DNA of 64,000 nucleotides, taken from contig CAYPNM010000003.1 of NCBI GenBank assembly GCA_964412105.1, positions 59,435-123,434 on the forward strand, read 5' to 3'. Within the stretch, counting starts at the first letter, position 1. Each line of letters opens with the position of its first letter. This DNA comes from JAKAGZ01 sp964412105. Its GTDB lineage: Bacteria; Bacteroidota; Ignavibacteria; Ignavibacteriales; Ignavibacteriaceae. The translations under genes were made by a program, and so were the position numbers. The notes beneath the pieces were generated by a model. It ran no database searches, was not told the DNA's origin, and saw only the letters and a list, made by a program, of their open reading frames with translations. Shown in pieces: positions 26,289 to 35,455 of this stretch.

Positions 26289-27968
26289 TTATTTTAATCG
26301 TTTTCTTATTTTTGTTACGATAAAAAATATTACTATAATTAGAGAAAAGTATGATGCCGCATAGGGAATAATCATTGGATATCTTGTAAAAAATGTTTCC
26401 CCTTCCTGTATCGGTACGTCCCCGACAAGTACAGTTTTAGTAAAAAGTTTTGATTGCATCAATGTCCGGCCAAGCGGATCTATTATGCAGCTTATACCTC
26501 CATTTGCATCTCTTATTACTGATTTCCTGTTTTCAATTGCGCGAAGAACAGCAATTTCTTTATGCTGATAAGGACCACTTGATTTTCCATACCAGCTATC
26601 ATTTGTAACAACTGTGATTAAGTCGGCTCCTTTTCTCACAAAATCTGCTACGAAATAAGGGTATACGGATTCATAACAAACAAGACTATTGACTTTTAAA
26701 TCATATCTTACAGTCGAGGAATCTTTATGAACAAAAATATTAAAGTTAAATATTGTAGTATCCCTGCCAACGTTCCATCCGGAAATTCCTACACCCCAAC
26801 TGAATAATTTGGCAAGAAACGGCAACTGATCTGAAAAGGGTACTTTCTCGCCAAAAGGGACCAGTTTCATTTTCCCATATCTTTGAATATTCAGGGTGTA
26901 TGGTGAAAATAAAAGCACGCCGTTATAGATTGAATAGTAATAATCACCGGCTTTACTATATTTTGCATCGCTCGGAATTTTTTGCAATGAATTATAAAAT
27001 TGAATATCCGGCATGCCGGTTAATAAATATGTCCCCGTTGATCTAATGAAATTATAAATAGAATCTCTTTCTGGAAGATACCTCATAGTGGTTAAATAAG
27101 CATCCAAGGCTGTTTCCGGCCATAAAATAAGATTTGCCCCCTTTTTTGTTGCCTTTCTGGAAAGAGTTAAATACTCGTGCAAAGATTCGTCAATATTGTT
27201 GTTCTCCCATTTATCCCAGGGATCAATATTTGGTTGAACAAGACCAACTCTAACTTTCGTTTCAGAGACTTTAAAAGATGATAGCCTATAATAGCCATAT
27301 AATAAAATAGCGGCAAATATTACAACTGCTGCAGCTATATAATACCTATAAGATTTATCAGAAATCCTAAATTTTATGAAAGCTTTATAAAAAAGAATAT
27401 TTATATAAATCACAATTAGGGAAATACCGACTGCACCGATTATGTCTGCTATTTGTATGAAGGGAATGAAATGTGAAAGCCCGCTGCCAAGCGTCAGCCA
27501 GGGAAAGCTGATATCTGTGAGCATATAGAGATATTCATAGGTAATCCAGAAAAACGGAAATACAAAAAGAGCAAAATTATAACCAAGCGATCTTCTTGCC
27601 ATATAGTAAAGAGTAGAAGGGATCAAAAACAGAAGCGGATTAAAAAATAATAGTGTACCTCCTGCAATCATTAAATATGGATCAGTGCCTTTCTGCCAGC
27701 TGCCCACCCAATAAATTGTTATTAAACAAAAAATGAAAAAAGTCAGGTAGGTAGCCCGGTTAATTTCTGCAAGGGTCTTTTTCTTTTCAATAACATAAAA
27801 GTAAGGCACCAATGCAACAAACATAAATAGCTGGCAAGGAAATGGGAAAGGTGGGAATGAAATCCCAAGTAATATGCCGCTAAGAATCAAAAGGTATCTT
27901 TGTTGGTTTCTTTCTTTTTTCCTCTCCGGAGATAGGGGAGGTTTATTCTTAAAAAACAGTTTTTTCAA
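26289..27968 (-). CDS. lnt: Apolipoprotein N-acyltransferase
   Basis: This inner-membrane enzyme adds the third acyl chain to lipoproteins. The 559 residues have about six N-terminal membrane helices and a C-terminal nitrilase-like periplasmic domain. The Glu-Lys-Cys triad is visible in LILWPETALDAYL, MKLVPFGEKVPF and VNSLVCYESVYP, and the NDSWYGKSSGPYQH loop is characteristic. Its start overlaps the stop of the DedA gene by 4 bases (ATGA), so the two are translationally coupled. Several lipoprotein genes in the window (43503, 50249) would be its clients. Confidence 0.93.
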   Translation of the reverse strand: MKKLFFKNKPPLSPERKKERNQQRYLLILSGILLGISFPPFPFPCQLFMFVALVPYFYVIEKKKTLAEINRATYLTFFIFCLITIYWVGSWQKGTDPYLMIAGGTLLFFNPLLFLIPSTLYYMARRSLGYNFALFVFPFFWITYEYLYMLTDISFPWLTLGSGLSHFIPFIQIADIIGAVGISLIVIYINILFYKAFIKFRISDKSYRYYIAAAVVIFAAILLYGYYRLSSFKVSETKVRVGLVQPNIDPWDKWENNNIDESLHEYLTLSRKATKKGANLILWPETALDAYLTTMRYLPERDSIYNFIRSTGTYLLTGMPDIQFYNSLQKIPSDAKYSKAGDYYYSIYNGVLLFSPYTLNIQRYGKMKLVPFGEKVPFSDQLPFLAKLFSWGVGISGWNVGRDTTIFNFNIFVHKDSSTVRYDLKVNSLVCYESVYPYFVADFVRKGADLITVVTNDSWYGKSSGPYQHKEIAVLRAIENRKSVIRDANGGISCIIDPLGRTLMQSKLFTKTVLVGDVPIQEGETFFTRYPMIIPYAASYFSLIIVIFFIVTKIRKRLK

Positions 27969-28576
27969 CTTTTAATTCTTTTTCTACGATAAAAAAATCT
28001 GATTATAAATATCAACAATATCAGCCCGGTTAATAAGAGTACAATATTACTATAAGTTGAAAGATAATGATCTACCAGATCAACATTATGTCCAAAAATA
28101 AAACCCAAATAAATAATCAGCGCATTCCATATAAAAGCGCTTATAGCGCAGTATATAATTGTTTTTTTTTTATCTAATCTGCTCATACCAGCAAATAATG
28201 ATATTACCGAACGAGTGCCGGGCAAAAATCTGTTTGCAAGTATTATCCCATACCCATACCGTTTGAACCAATTTTCGACTTTATCAAGTCCTTCAAGAGA
28301 AATGAATTTTATCTTTCCTGCGTGTAAAACTCTTTTATCTAATAGAGAACCAATAAGAAAAAGTGTCATGAATCCTAGAACGCTTCCTATCGACGTAAGA
28401 ATTAATGTGGGTATAAAATGTATTGTACCTGTCCCGATTAATGAACCGCCAACAATTATAACAAAATCACTTGGAGATGGAGGGAATACATTTTCGATAA
28501 AAGAAAAGAAAAATAAAACAATATATATCCAAAATGGTGCAAGTCTGGAGATATCGGAAAGAATATGTTCAAACAT
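27965..28576 (-). CDS. DedA-family inner-membrane protein
   Basis: The 203-residue protein has the DedA (VTT) hallmarks: FIENVFPPSPSDFVIIVGGSLIG re-entrant segment and RYGYGIILANRFLPGTRSVISLFAGMSRL with the conserved arginine/glycine motif, followed by two membrane helices. DedA proteins flip polyprenyl phosphate or phospholipids and maintain membrane potential. It precedes lnt with a 4-base overlap and lies 3 bases after ispF. IspF makes isoprenoid precursors, and undecaprenyl-phosphate recycling by DedA would give the cluster a common theme; that link is inference. Confidence 0.88.
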   Translation of the reverse strand: MFEHILSDISRLAPFWIYIVLFFFSFIENVFPPSPSDFVIIVGGSLIGTGTIHFIPTLILTSIGSVLGFMTLFLIGSLLDKRVLHAGKIKFISLEGLDKVENWFKRYGYGIILANRFLPGTRSVISLFAGMSRLDKKKTIIYCAISAFIWNALIIYLGFIFGHNVDLVDHYLSTYSNIVLLLTGLILLIFIIRFFYRRKRIKS

Positions 28577-28579
28577 ACA

Positions 28580-29065
28580 TTACTTTTTTATTAATAAAAC
28601 GGTTGCAAATGCAGAAACGCCTTCTTCCCTACCAACAAATCCTAATTTTTCAGTTGTAGTTGCTTTTATTGAAATATTATCAGTGTCGGTCTCCAAAATA
28701 TCTGATATCTTTTTCTGCATTTGTGAAATAAACGGTGCAATTTTAGGAGCCTGCATTGCTACTATCGAATCGACATTACCAATGATGTAGCCTTTTTCAG
28801 AAACAAGGTTATATATTTTTTTCAATAAAGTTGAGCTGTCTGCATCTTTAAAATCCTGACTGGTATCAGGGAAATACTTTCCAATATCACCTAAAGCCAG
28901 GGCGCCAAGAATAGCGTCAGTGATTGCATGCAAAAGCACATCAGCATCTGAATGTCCCTGTAATCCTTTATTATAAGGGATTTCAACTCCGCCAATTATA
29001 AGCTTTCTGCTGCTAGCAAAAGCGTGCACATCAAATCCTATTCCTGTTCTGTAACTATTTTTCAA
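28580..29065 (-). CDS. ispF: 2-C-methyl-D-erythritol 2,4-cyclodiphosphate synthase
   Basis: The enzyme makes the cyclic diphosphate of the MEP isoprenoid pathway. The 161-residue protein has the metal-binding GFDVHAF at the N terminus and [25 protein letters not shown] with the third metal ligand, then KYFPDT. The C-terminal [13 protein letters not shown] is the substrate loop. It overlaps the acylphosphatase gene by 4 bases. The product length is normal. Confidence 0.96.
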   Translation of the reverse strand: MKNSYRTGIGFDVHAFASSRKLIIGGVEIPYNKGLQGHSDADVLLHAITDAILGALALGDIGKYFPDTSQDFKDADSSTLLKKIYNLVSEKGYIIGNVDSIVAMQAPKIAPFISQMQKKISDILETDTDNISIKATTTEKLGFVGREEGVSAFATVLLIKK

Positions 29066-29349
29066 TGTTTTATCTCAAAATGTGTAAACTCATCTTTTGA
29101 ACCATCCCAATTTATGCTGGCATTTTTTACAGATGCATATGAAGGACCGACCTTTATTTTTTTAAAAAGATCTTCTATCAAGGATTTTTCACCTTCAACT
29201 ACAGTAAGTACTTCGCCACTATATAAATTCTTTACAAATCCCTTTAGCCCAAGTTCCTGAGCTTCCCGAAGAACAAAATATCTGAATCCAACACCCTGAA
29301 CCAGTCCATTAACCAGGATTTCCGCTCTTTTGTAATCATTGCCCATCAA
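29062..29349 (-). CDS. acyP: Acylphosphatase
   Basis: The 95-residue enzyme hydrolyses acyl phosphates. The active loop [10 protein letters not shown] carries the catalytic Arg, and [17 protein letters not shown] carries the catalytic Asn. It overlaps EamA upstream by 14 bases and ispF downstream by 4, so it lies within one tight minus-strand operon. Confidence 0.94.
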   Translation of the reverse strand: MMGNDYKRAEILVNGLVQGVGFRYFVLREAQELGLKGFVKNLYSGEVLTVVEGEKSLIEDLFKKIKVGPSYASVKNASINWDGSKDEFTHFEIKH

Positions 29350-30250
29350 TAGCCTCTTTTTTACCCATTAATTCGCTTACCAGAAGTCCTGTAAATATAA
29401 AAATACATCCAATAAAGCCAAAGCTTGATAATCTTTCATTAATAATGAAATAAGCAAATAAAGTAGCGAAGATTGGTTCAAGAGAAAATATTATTGCGGC
29501 TTTCGTTGGTGTTACAAATCTTTGAAACTTGGTCTGTAGTGTAATTGCGATAATGGTGGCAGCTATTGCTGTATATATTACTGCAAAAATGACAGTTCCA
29601 TTAAAATTAAAACTGATTTTTTCCAGGCCGGTTATGGACAAAACATAGGTAAAGAGCCATCCGAGAATTCCTGTTACAAAAATTTGAGACAATACAAGAA
29701 ATTTATAATCAATTTTGTGACTGATCAAATCGAGGTATACAATGTATGCAGCGAAAATGATCGCACAAATTAAAGTAAAGAAATCACCAATATTAAAATT
29801 TTGACCTATTTCGGAAAAGATATCGAAAATGGAAGTCCCTTTGCTCGATAATAAAGCCAACCCTAGAAGGACAAGAAAAATCCCAAAAATATTTTCCTTC
29901 CTTGGAGGCTTTTTCTCAAAAATTAATTGAAGTATTGGAGTAAAAATCACAAAAGTTCCGGTTATAAATCCTGATTTAGTAGCTGAGGTATACTTAAGAC
30001 CGATAGTTTGAGTTGCAAAGCCGGCAAAATTCAATATTCCTAACACTAATCCGCCGATCAAAGCTTCTTTTGTTGAACCCTTCAAAATGCTGAATACAAA
30101 AGGTACTAAAATTACTGCGGCCAGAGTAAAACGCAGAGAAACAAAAAGAAGCGGGGAAACATCAGACAACGAAAGCTTTATTACAACAAATGTTAACCCC
30201 CAAAGTAAAGTAGTAAGTACTAATGCTCCTTCAGAAAAAAACTTCTTCAT
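29336..30250 (-). CDS. EamA-family (DMT) transporter
   Basis: The 304-residue protein has ten predicted hydrophobic helices as two EamA repeats. The first contains LLWGLTFVVIKLSLSD and RFTLAAVILV, the second TAIAATIIAITLQTKFQRFVTPTKAAIIFSLEPIFATLFAY with the conserved Pro-Phe/Ala region. Members export amino acids, nucleotides or drugs; the substrate cannot be told. It is the first gene of the EamA-acyP-ispF-dedA-lnt run, starting 48 bases after era. Confidence 0.88.
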   Translation of the reverse strand: MKKFFSEGALVLTTLLWGLTFVVIKLSLSDVSPLLFVSLRFTLAAVILVPFVFSILKGSTKEALIGGLVLGILNFAGFATQTIGLKYTSATKSGFITGTFVIFTPILQLIFEKKPPRKENIFGIFLVLLGLALLSSKGTSIFDIFSEIGQNFNIGDFFTLICAIIFAAYIVYLDLISHKIDYKFLVLSQIFVTGILGWLFTYVLSITGLEKISFNFNGTVIFAVIYTAIAATIIAITLQTKFQRFVTPTKAAIIFSLEPIFATLFAYFIINERLSSFGFIGCIFIFTGLLVSELMGKKEAIDGQ

Positions 30251-30298
30251 TTGTTATTATTTTGAATAAGATATGAATTTATTTAAGATCCGAACGGG

Positions 30299-31207
30299 TT
30301 ATTCTTTTTTGCCGGAGTATCCAAATGATTTAAGCATACTTTCGTCTGTTCGCCATTTGTTTCTGACTTTAACGTGAAGGTCAATGTAGACAGGCCTTTG
30401 TAAAAACTCTTCGATTGCCATTCTCGATTCTTCTCCTACCTTTTTTAAGGCGGCACCCTTACTGCCGATCAATATTCCCTTCTGGCTTTCTTTTTCTACT
30501 ACAATTTCAGCCTGAATGAAATCCTTTCTGCCTTCAAGTTCTTTGAAATCCGCAATTAAAACCTCACAACTGTAAGGAATTTCATCTTTGTAATGTTCAA
30601 ATATTTTTTCCCTGATTATTTCAGCAACAAAAAATCTTTCATTCTCATTAGAGACACTATCATCAGGATAAAATTTAGAGCCCTCCGGCAAACATTCGAT
30701 TATCGCATTAATAACACTATGAACATTATACGCTGGTTTAGACGAAATGGGAATTACATTATTGAAATAATTTGTCTTACTTACCTTTTCAATTAATTCA
30801 TTAACCTGTTCCTGTGTAGACAGATCAATTTTATTCAAAAGTAAAATTTTAGGCTTTTTACTTTTGCTCAATAGATCATAAATAAAAGCATCTTTCAATG
30901 TTTGTTCTCCTCCCGGATCAAGCGCTATATCAAGAATTAGGAGAATTACATCGGCATCTTTTATAGACTGGATAACAGCATCCATCATTTTTTCCTGCAA
31001 TAAATAGGCAGGTTTCATAATTCCAGGCGTATCAAGAAATATAATCTGATAATTTTCATCGGAAAGAATACCAAGAATCCTTTTACGAGTAGTCTGAGGT
31101 TTGCTGGTCGTTATCGAAAGCTTCTGCCCAAGTAATGTATTCAAAAGCGTCGACTTTCCAGCATTGGGAAGACCTATAATTGTTACATATCCAACTTTTA
31201 ATTTCAT
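30299..31207 (-). CDS. era: GTPase Era
   Basis: An essential GTPase that helps 16S rRNA and 30S maturation. The 302-residue protein shows G1 GLPNAGKSTLLN (residues 12-23), G3 LDTPGI, G4 LLNKIDL and G5-like ISSKP, then a KH domain with ILIGSKGAALKKVGEESR at the C-terminal side. Length and order are standard. Downstream is the EamA operon; upstream is a 126-base AT-rich gap after the anti-sigma gene. Confidence 0.96.
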   Translation of the reverse strand: MKLKVGYVTIIGLPNAGKSTLLNTLLGQKLSITTSKPQTTRKRILGILSDENYQIIFLDTPGIMKPAYLLQEKMMDAVIQSIKDADVILLILDIALDPGGEQTLKDAFIYDLLSKSKKPKILLLNKIDLSTQEQVNELIEKVSKTNYFNNVIPISSKPAYNVHSVINAIIECLPEGSKFYPDDSVSNENERFFVAEIIREKIFEHYKDEIPYSCEVLIADFKELEGRKDFIQAEIVVEKESQKGILIGSKGAALKKVGEESRMAIEEFLQRPVYIDLHVKVRNKWRTDESMLKSFGYSGKKE

Positions 31208-31333
31208 ATTTCCAAGTTAAAAGAAATTTTACAACACAAATATAATAACAATACCACAATTAAATGTATTTATTATGATTAAAAGATCAGAGAATAATAA
31301 CTTGATAGATTATTGCAGATAATAAGGATGAAT

Positions 31334-31861
31334 TTAATGTTGCCGGCTCAAATTTCTATCTTTATGCTTTATTAGATCCATCACAAAATAGACTGAGATA
31401 AGAAGCCCCAATGAAAATACACTCCCTATGGCAGAAATATTTGCCCCTTTTAAAAGATTTTTAATTGGTGTTACCAAATTTTCAATAATGTTTACAATTT
31501 CCTGTGCTCCACTTACAGTACCCCCAGTTGATTGAGGGGCCGCAAAAATCAATGAAACTATATAGCTTAAAATTCCCAACGCAATAATCACAAAAATTGA
31601 GGATACTGACAGAATAAAGAATCTTTGTTCCTTTTTTGATTTAGACTTTTTCATGATTTTTTTCATCAGCATAGGAGTAAATAGCGAAGAAACAGCTTCC
31701 TCTTCCATATTCTTTAAATTGTTGTGAACCAGTTGAAGAGCTCGCAATCTCTTTCTTCCTTCCTCCGACCTTTGAAGCTCTTCCCGAACAATCAATAATG
31801 TAGCCTGATCAAGCTCATTATCTATATATTTATTTAATATTTCGTCAGATAAGGTATTCAT
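31334..31861 (-). CDS. Putative anti-sigma factor, membrane-bound
   Basis: The 175-residue product begins LSDEILNKYIDNELDQATLLIVREELQ, the charged helical start of anti-sigma proteins, but has no His/Cys zinc motif. A membrane helix follows (about 82-108), then a loop and a second helix (about 145-162), and a basic tail. It overlaps the sigma factor gene by 4 bases (ATGA), the usual arrangement for a cognate pair. I infer that it sequesters the sigma factor at the membrane. Confidence 0.72.
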   Translation of the reverse strand: MNTLSDEILNKYIDNELDQATLLIVREELQRSEEGRKRLRALQLVHNNLKNMEEEAVSSLFTPMLMKKIMKKSKSKKEQRFFILSVSSIFVIIALGILSYIVSLIFAAPQSTGGTVSGAQEIVNIIENLVTPIKNLLKGANISAIGSVFSLGLLISVYFVMDLIKHKDRNLSRQH

Positions 31862-32424
31862 AATACTTCCATTACATAATTATTACTGAGCATTAAATCT
31901 TTTAATGCATTCCTGGACCTGTGGAGCATGACTTTAACATTCGGAACTGATGTTCCGAGCATTTCACTTATTTCTTCACAGCTCATTTCATTCATATAAA
32001 ACATAGTAATTACCAGCGAATAATTCTCAGGCAATTTTTGTATCATTTTCTTAATAAACTCTGAGAGATCTTTTTTCTCTGAACTTTTAAAATCATAATC
32101 ACTCTCTAGATTCAAATGATCTTCAACTGAGGACATTTCTGATTCAATTTTTCTCTTTTTATTTGAAAGTCTTGTCAAAGTTGTATTATAGACTATTCTG
32201 TAAAACCATGTCGAAAATTTAGCTTCCATCCGGAAGTTATTAAGTGAATCATACGCTTTGATAAAACAATCCTGAAGAACCTCCTCTGCTTCCATCTCGT
32301 TTTTAAGCATCCGTTTAATGAGAGAAAAGGCCTTATTTTTATACCTGTCAATAATGATCTCATAATCTGATTGATTTCCCTTTTTGACAGATTTTATTAC
32401 TTCTAAATCCGTAAGGTTCTTCAT
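31858..32424 (-). CDS. ECF-type RNA polymerase sigma factor
   Basis: The 188-residue protein has sigma region 2 (AFSLIKRMLKNEMEAEEVLQDCFIKAYDSL, then FSTWFYRIVYNTTLTRL) and region 4 (LPENYSLVITMFYMNEMSCEEISEMLGTSVPNVKVMLHRSRNALK). Regions 1.1 and 3 are missing, as in the RpoE/SigW group. It is coupled to the membrane anti-sigma gene downstream. Across 281 bases, a DUF6249-type membrane protein gene is divergent and may be in the same regulon. Confidence 0.92.
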   Translation of the reverse strand: MKNLTDLEVIKSVKKGNQSDYEIIIDRYKNKAFSLIKRMLKNEMEAEEVLQDCFIKAYDSLNNFRMEAKFSTWFYRIVYNTTLTRLSNKKRKIESEMSSVEDHLNLESDYDFKSSEKKDLSEFIKKMIQKLPENYSLVITMFYMNEMSCEEISEMLGTSVPNVKVMLHRSRNALKDLMLSNNYVMEVL

Positions 32425-32705
32425 TTTTATTTAAGACATATATTAAGTCTCAATGGTTACAGATACATAGGAACTAATATGAGTTCAAAATCAACTAAAC
32501 AATAAATAATCATATAATTCAGCAAAATCAAATATTTTTGTTTTTTCTGCACAAAATGACTTAATAAATCAATTTGTAACCTTTTTGTTGGACCAATAGT
32601 CATAACAATTAGAAAACAAACTTTAACTGGAAAAGATTAATTGCTGTAACCTGATTTCCAGAAAAAGAGTCAAAAGCTAAAAGTGAAATAATAGGAGACA
32701 CAAAA

Positions 32706-33059
32706 ATGGATGAGAGAGTAGTAGCAGTTTTTATACCAATAGTCCTTTTCCTTGTAACAGGTTTGATAGTGGTGGTTTATTTCTACTTACGATCAAAAGA
32801 AAGACAAATGTTAATTGAAAAAAATCTTGATGCGGCAACAATTAAAGAGTTTTTTGAAACTAAAAGAAACTCCGAGCCATTTGGACTTTTAAAATTCGGT
32901 ATAATTTGCTTTTTCTTTGGCCTTGGCCTAGGGCTAGGGTTAATATTGGAGGACAGCACAAGTAGAGACTACTGGATTCCATTATTATTGTTCACGATTA
33001 CTGGAATAGGCTTTGCCGTTGCTAATTTAGCAGCGCACAAATTATCAAATCGTAGTTAA
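32706..33059 (+). CDS. DUF6249-type small membrane protein
   Basis: The 117-residue protein has an N-terminal membrane helix (VFIPIVLFLVTGLIVVVYFYL), a charged 30-residue stretch, and two further helices with a glycine-rich run (FFGLGLGLGLIL). AGGAGA lies 8 bases upstream of the ATG. This plan is that of DUF6249 proteins, which in Bacteroidota often sit beside ECF sigma genes. A clear bidirectional hairpin follows. Function unknown; a membrane stress role is only suggested by the divergent sigma/anti-sigma pair. Confidence 0.72.
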   Translation: MDERVVAVFIPIVLFLVTGLIVVVYFYLRSKERQMLIEKNLDAATIKEFFETKRNSEPFGLLKFGIICFFFGLGLGLGLILEDSTSRDYWIPLLLFTITGIGFAVANLAAHKLSNRS

Positions 33060-33063
33060 ATGT

Positions 33064-33086
33064 AAAGGCGTCTTAAAGACGCCTTT
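33064..33086. terminator. Bidirectional terminator between the DUF6249 gene and trxB
   Basis: Perfect 10-bp arms AAAGGCGTCT and AGACGCCTTT with a 3-base loop. The A/T-flanked stem gives a U tract in both directions, ending both convergent genes (stops at 33059 and 33092). Confidence 0.85.
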
Positions 33087-33091
33087 TTAAA

Positions 33092-34042
33092 TTAACTTTC
33101 CTGTTCAGCCAGCCAGCGTTCTGCATCAATTGCAGCCATACATCCTGTGCCAGCAGCAGTAACTGCCTGTCTGTAATTTTTATCCGCAACATCACCAGCA
33201 GCAAAAATACCAGGAATATTTGTATAAGTAGAACCAGGTTTTACTATCAAATAACCTGTTTCATCCATATTGAGAATTCCTTTAAAAAGATCAGTATTAG
33301 GTTTATGACCAATAGCAATAAATAATCCATCTGCGTTCACTTCTTCAGTCTTTCCTGTTTTAGTATCTTCCAGGATTACACCGGTCATAATCTTTCTTCC
33401 GTTCTCTTCTTTTCCCAAAACTTCCTTAACAATTTTATTTGTTAAGAACTTTATTTTGGAATTCTTCTTTGCCCGTTCAACCATAATTTTTGAAGCTCTA
33501 AATTCCTCGCGCCGATGAATTACATAAACTTCTGAAGCATGCTTGGTTAAATAATTTGCTTCTTCCAAAGCAGTATCTCCGCCACCAACAACTAAGACCT
33601 TTTGATTTTTAAAGAAGAATCCATCGCAAGTTGCACATGCCGAAACCCCGAAACCCATGTATTTATTTTCGCTTTCAAGACCTAATAATTTTGCAGAAGC
33701 ACCGGTAGAAATAATTACTGCATCCGCAGTATATACTTCACCTTCATATGTTTTTAATGTGAAGGGTCTTTTGGAAAAATCAACTTCTGTAATTTCTTTA
33801 TATATAGATTTTGCTCCAAACTTTTGTACTTGCTTTCTCATTATATCCATTAATTCGGGCCCTTGAATTCCATGTTCAAATCCGGGATAGTTCTCCACTT
33901 CCGTAGTAATTGTTAATTGACCACCTGGTTGTATGCCTTCAAATATAACAGGATTTAAATTAGCCCTGCCTGTATAAAGTGCAGCAGTAAAACCTGCCGG
34001 CCCTGATCCAATTATAATTACTTTATGATGATTATCTGCCAT
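33092..34042 (-). CDS. trxB: Thioredoxin reductase
   Basis: The FAD/NADPH enzyme reduces thioredoxin. The 316-residue protein has the FAD motif IIGSGPAGFTAALY (residues 10-23), the redox pair Cys136/Cys139 in SACATCDG, the NADPH motif VVGGGDTALEEANYL, and the FAD-binding GIFAAGDVADKNYRQAVTAAGTGC at the end. Single gene between a terminator and queG. Confidence 0.96.
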   Translation of the reverse strand: MADNHHKVIIIGSGPAGFTAALYTGRANLNPVIFEGIQPGGQLTITTEVENYPGFEHGIQGPELMDIMRKQVQKFGAKSIYKEITEVDFSKRPFTLKTYEGEVYTADAVIISTGASAKLLGLESENKYMGFGVSACATCDGFFFKNQKVLVVGGGDTALEEANYLTKHASEVYVIHRREEFRASKIMVERAKKNSKIKFLTNKIVKEVLGKEENGRKIMTGVILEDTKTGKTEEVNADGLFIAIGHKPNTDLFKGILNMDETGYLIVKPGSTYTNIPGIFAAGDVADKNYRQAVTAAGTGCMAAIDAERWLAEQES

Positions 34043-34142
34043 TATTACTCCGCTTACAGAATTAGAATTATTTCAAATGATAAAATTAAGAATTTTTGTT
34101 TACAATTCGCTTCATTTACAGTAATATATGATTCAAAAAATC

Positions 34143-35075
34143 CTAAAAGGATTCAGATTTCAAATATTGGGCGTTTCTTTTTAGCCCTTTTAATTTTGCT
34201 CTCTTAATAGGACTTGTTGAGAACCTGTTCTTGAATTCAGTATTATCCATTGATAAAACATCCTCAAGTGAAATTTCTGTCAAACTGTTGTTTGGTCTGA
34301 ATTCCTGCAAGGGAGTTATCTGACTAAACCTGATATTCCATGGGCAAACTTCCTGGCAGATATCACATCCATAAATCCATCGATCAAATTTATTCTTGAA
34401 CTTAGATGGTATTTCGCCTTTATTTTCAATTGTAAGATTGGAAATACATTTATTGGCATCGACGACATACTCTTCTACAATTGCATTGGTCGGACAAGCT
34501 TCTATGCAGGCAGTGCAAGAGCCGCAAAAGTCTTCTATCTCATTTGAGTAATTGAATTCATAATTACTGATGATGTTAGCTATAAAAATCCAGCTTCCGA
34601 ACTCTTTGTTGATTAAATTAGTGTGCTTTCCTATCCATCCTAGTCCTGCTTTTTTCGCCCAGACTTTATCCATTACAGGACCTGTATCTACATAGGAAAT
34701 TGAATTAAAAGCAGGCTCTAACTTTTTTAATGAATTTTCAAGGATCAAAAGTTTATCCCAAATTACAAGATGATAATCTTTTCCCCAAGCATATCTTGAA
34801 ATTTTCCCGGTATTAGAATCATTTGAATAAATTTCATTAGTATAGTAATTTAATGCAAGTGAAATAATGCTTTTCGCACCCAATAAAATTTCATTTACAT
34901 TTTTTCTCTTCTCGAGTCCGCGTTCCATATATTTCATTCCAGATTGAAATCCTCTTCGCAGCCATTCTCTAAGTTTACTGATCTCTTCTATCAATACTTC
35001 GGCTTTAGCAAAACCCACTAGATCAAAACCTACGGAATGAGCCTCTTTAATCACCATATCGTTAGTCAATTTCAT
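34143..35075 (-). CDS. queG: Epoxyqueuosine reductase
   Basis: The iron-sulfur/cobalamin enzyme performs the last step of queuosine synthesis in tRNA. The 310-residue protein has YVDTGPVMDKVWAKKAGLGWIGKHTN with the catalytic Asp, then two ferredoxin clusters: CGSCTACIEACPTNAI, and CDICQEVCPWN preceded by a lone Cys. The C-terminal HEAT extension of E. coli QueG is absent, as in many Bacteroidota forms. The enzyme needs cobalamin, so it is a user of the B12 import unit at 685-3547. It follows the Rieske and MBL genes on the same strand. Confidence 0.94.
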   Translation of the reverse strand: MKLTNDMVIKEAHSVGFDLVGFAKAEVLIEEISKLREWLRRGFQSGMKYMERGLEKRKNVNEILLGAKSIISLALNYYTNEIYSNDSNTGKISRYAWGKDYHLVIWDKLLILENSLKKLEPAFNSISYVDTGPVMDKVWAKKAGLGWIGKHTNLINKEFGSWIFIANIISNYEFNYSNEIEDFCGSCTACIEACPTNAIVEEYVVDANKCISNLTIENKGEIPSKFKNKFDRWIYGCDICQEVCPWNIRFSQITPLQEFRPNNSLTEISLEDVLSMDNTEFKNRFSTSPIKRAKLKGLKRNAQYLKSESF

Positions 35076-35092
35076 AATTTAATCTTATTTCA

Positions 35093-35455
35093 TTACCATT
35101 TTATTTCTGTCCTGGAAATCTTTGCGTAAACATCGCTGTTTATGATTTTTGTTTCATAAGAATCGAGTCCCCTGCCTCCGCCTGGTGTATTGCCGGTTTG
35201 TAAATCAAACATCCATCCGTGAACAGGGCAAATGATACAACCATTTTCAATAATACCCTCATAAATCATTTTAGTCTGTTGATGAGGGCAGGTATTACTT
35301 AAAGCATAAATATTATCTTCAATTTTGAAGATAGCAATTTCAACTTCATCAATAATGAATCTTCGACCGCCATAATTTCGAAGTTCTTCTAAGGAACAGA
35401 TTCTTGTAAATCCATCAATATTTTCCCTGTCAGAGTTTATCGAACTTCTCACCAA
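35093..35455 (-). CDS. Rieske [2Fe-2S] small ferredoxin
   Basis: The Rieske ligands are clear: CPHQQTKM (Cys, His) and CIICPVHGWMFDLQTG (Cys, His). No other domain is present, so this is a NirD/ferredoxin-type electron carrier. No ATG precedes the fold. I choose the TTG at 35455 because AAAGGA lies 7 bases upstream (120 residues). A GTG at 35452 or a TTG at 35482 are alternatives. The 5' end overlaps the MBL gene by 26 bases, so translation is coupled. Its redox partner is unknown; QueG downstream is a candidate only by position. Confidence 0.85.
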   Translation of the reverse strand: MVRSSINSDRENIDGFTRICSLEELRNYGGRRFIIDEVEIAIFKIEDNIYALSNTCPHQQTKMIYEGIIENGCIICPVHGWMFDLQTGNTPGGGRGLDSYETKIINSDVYAKISRTEIKW

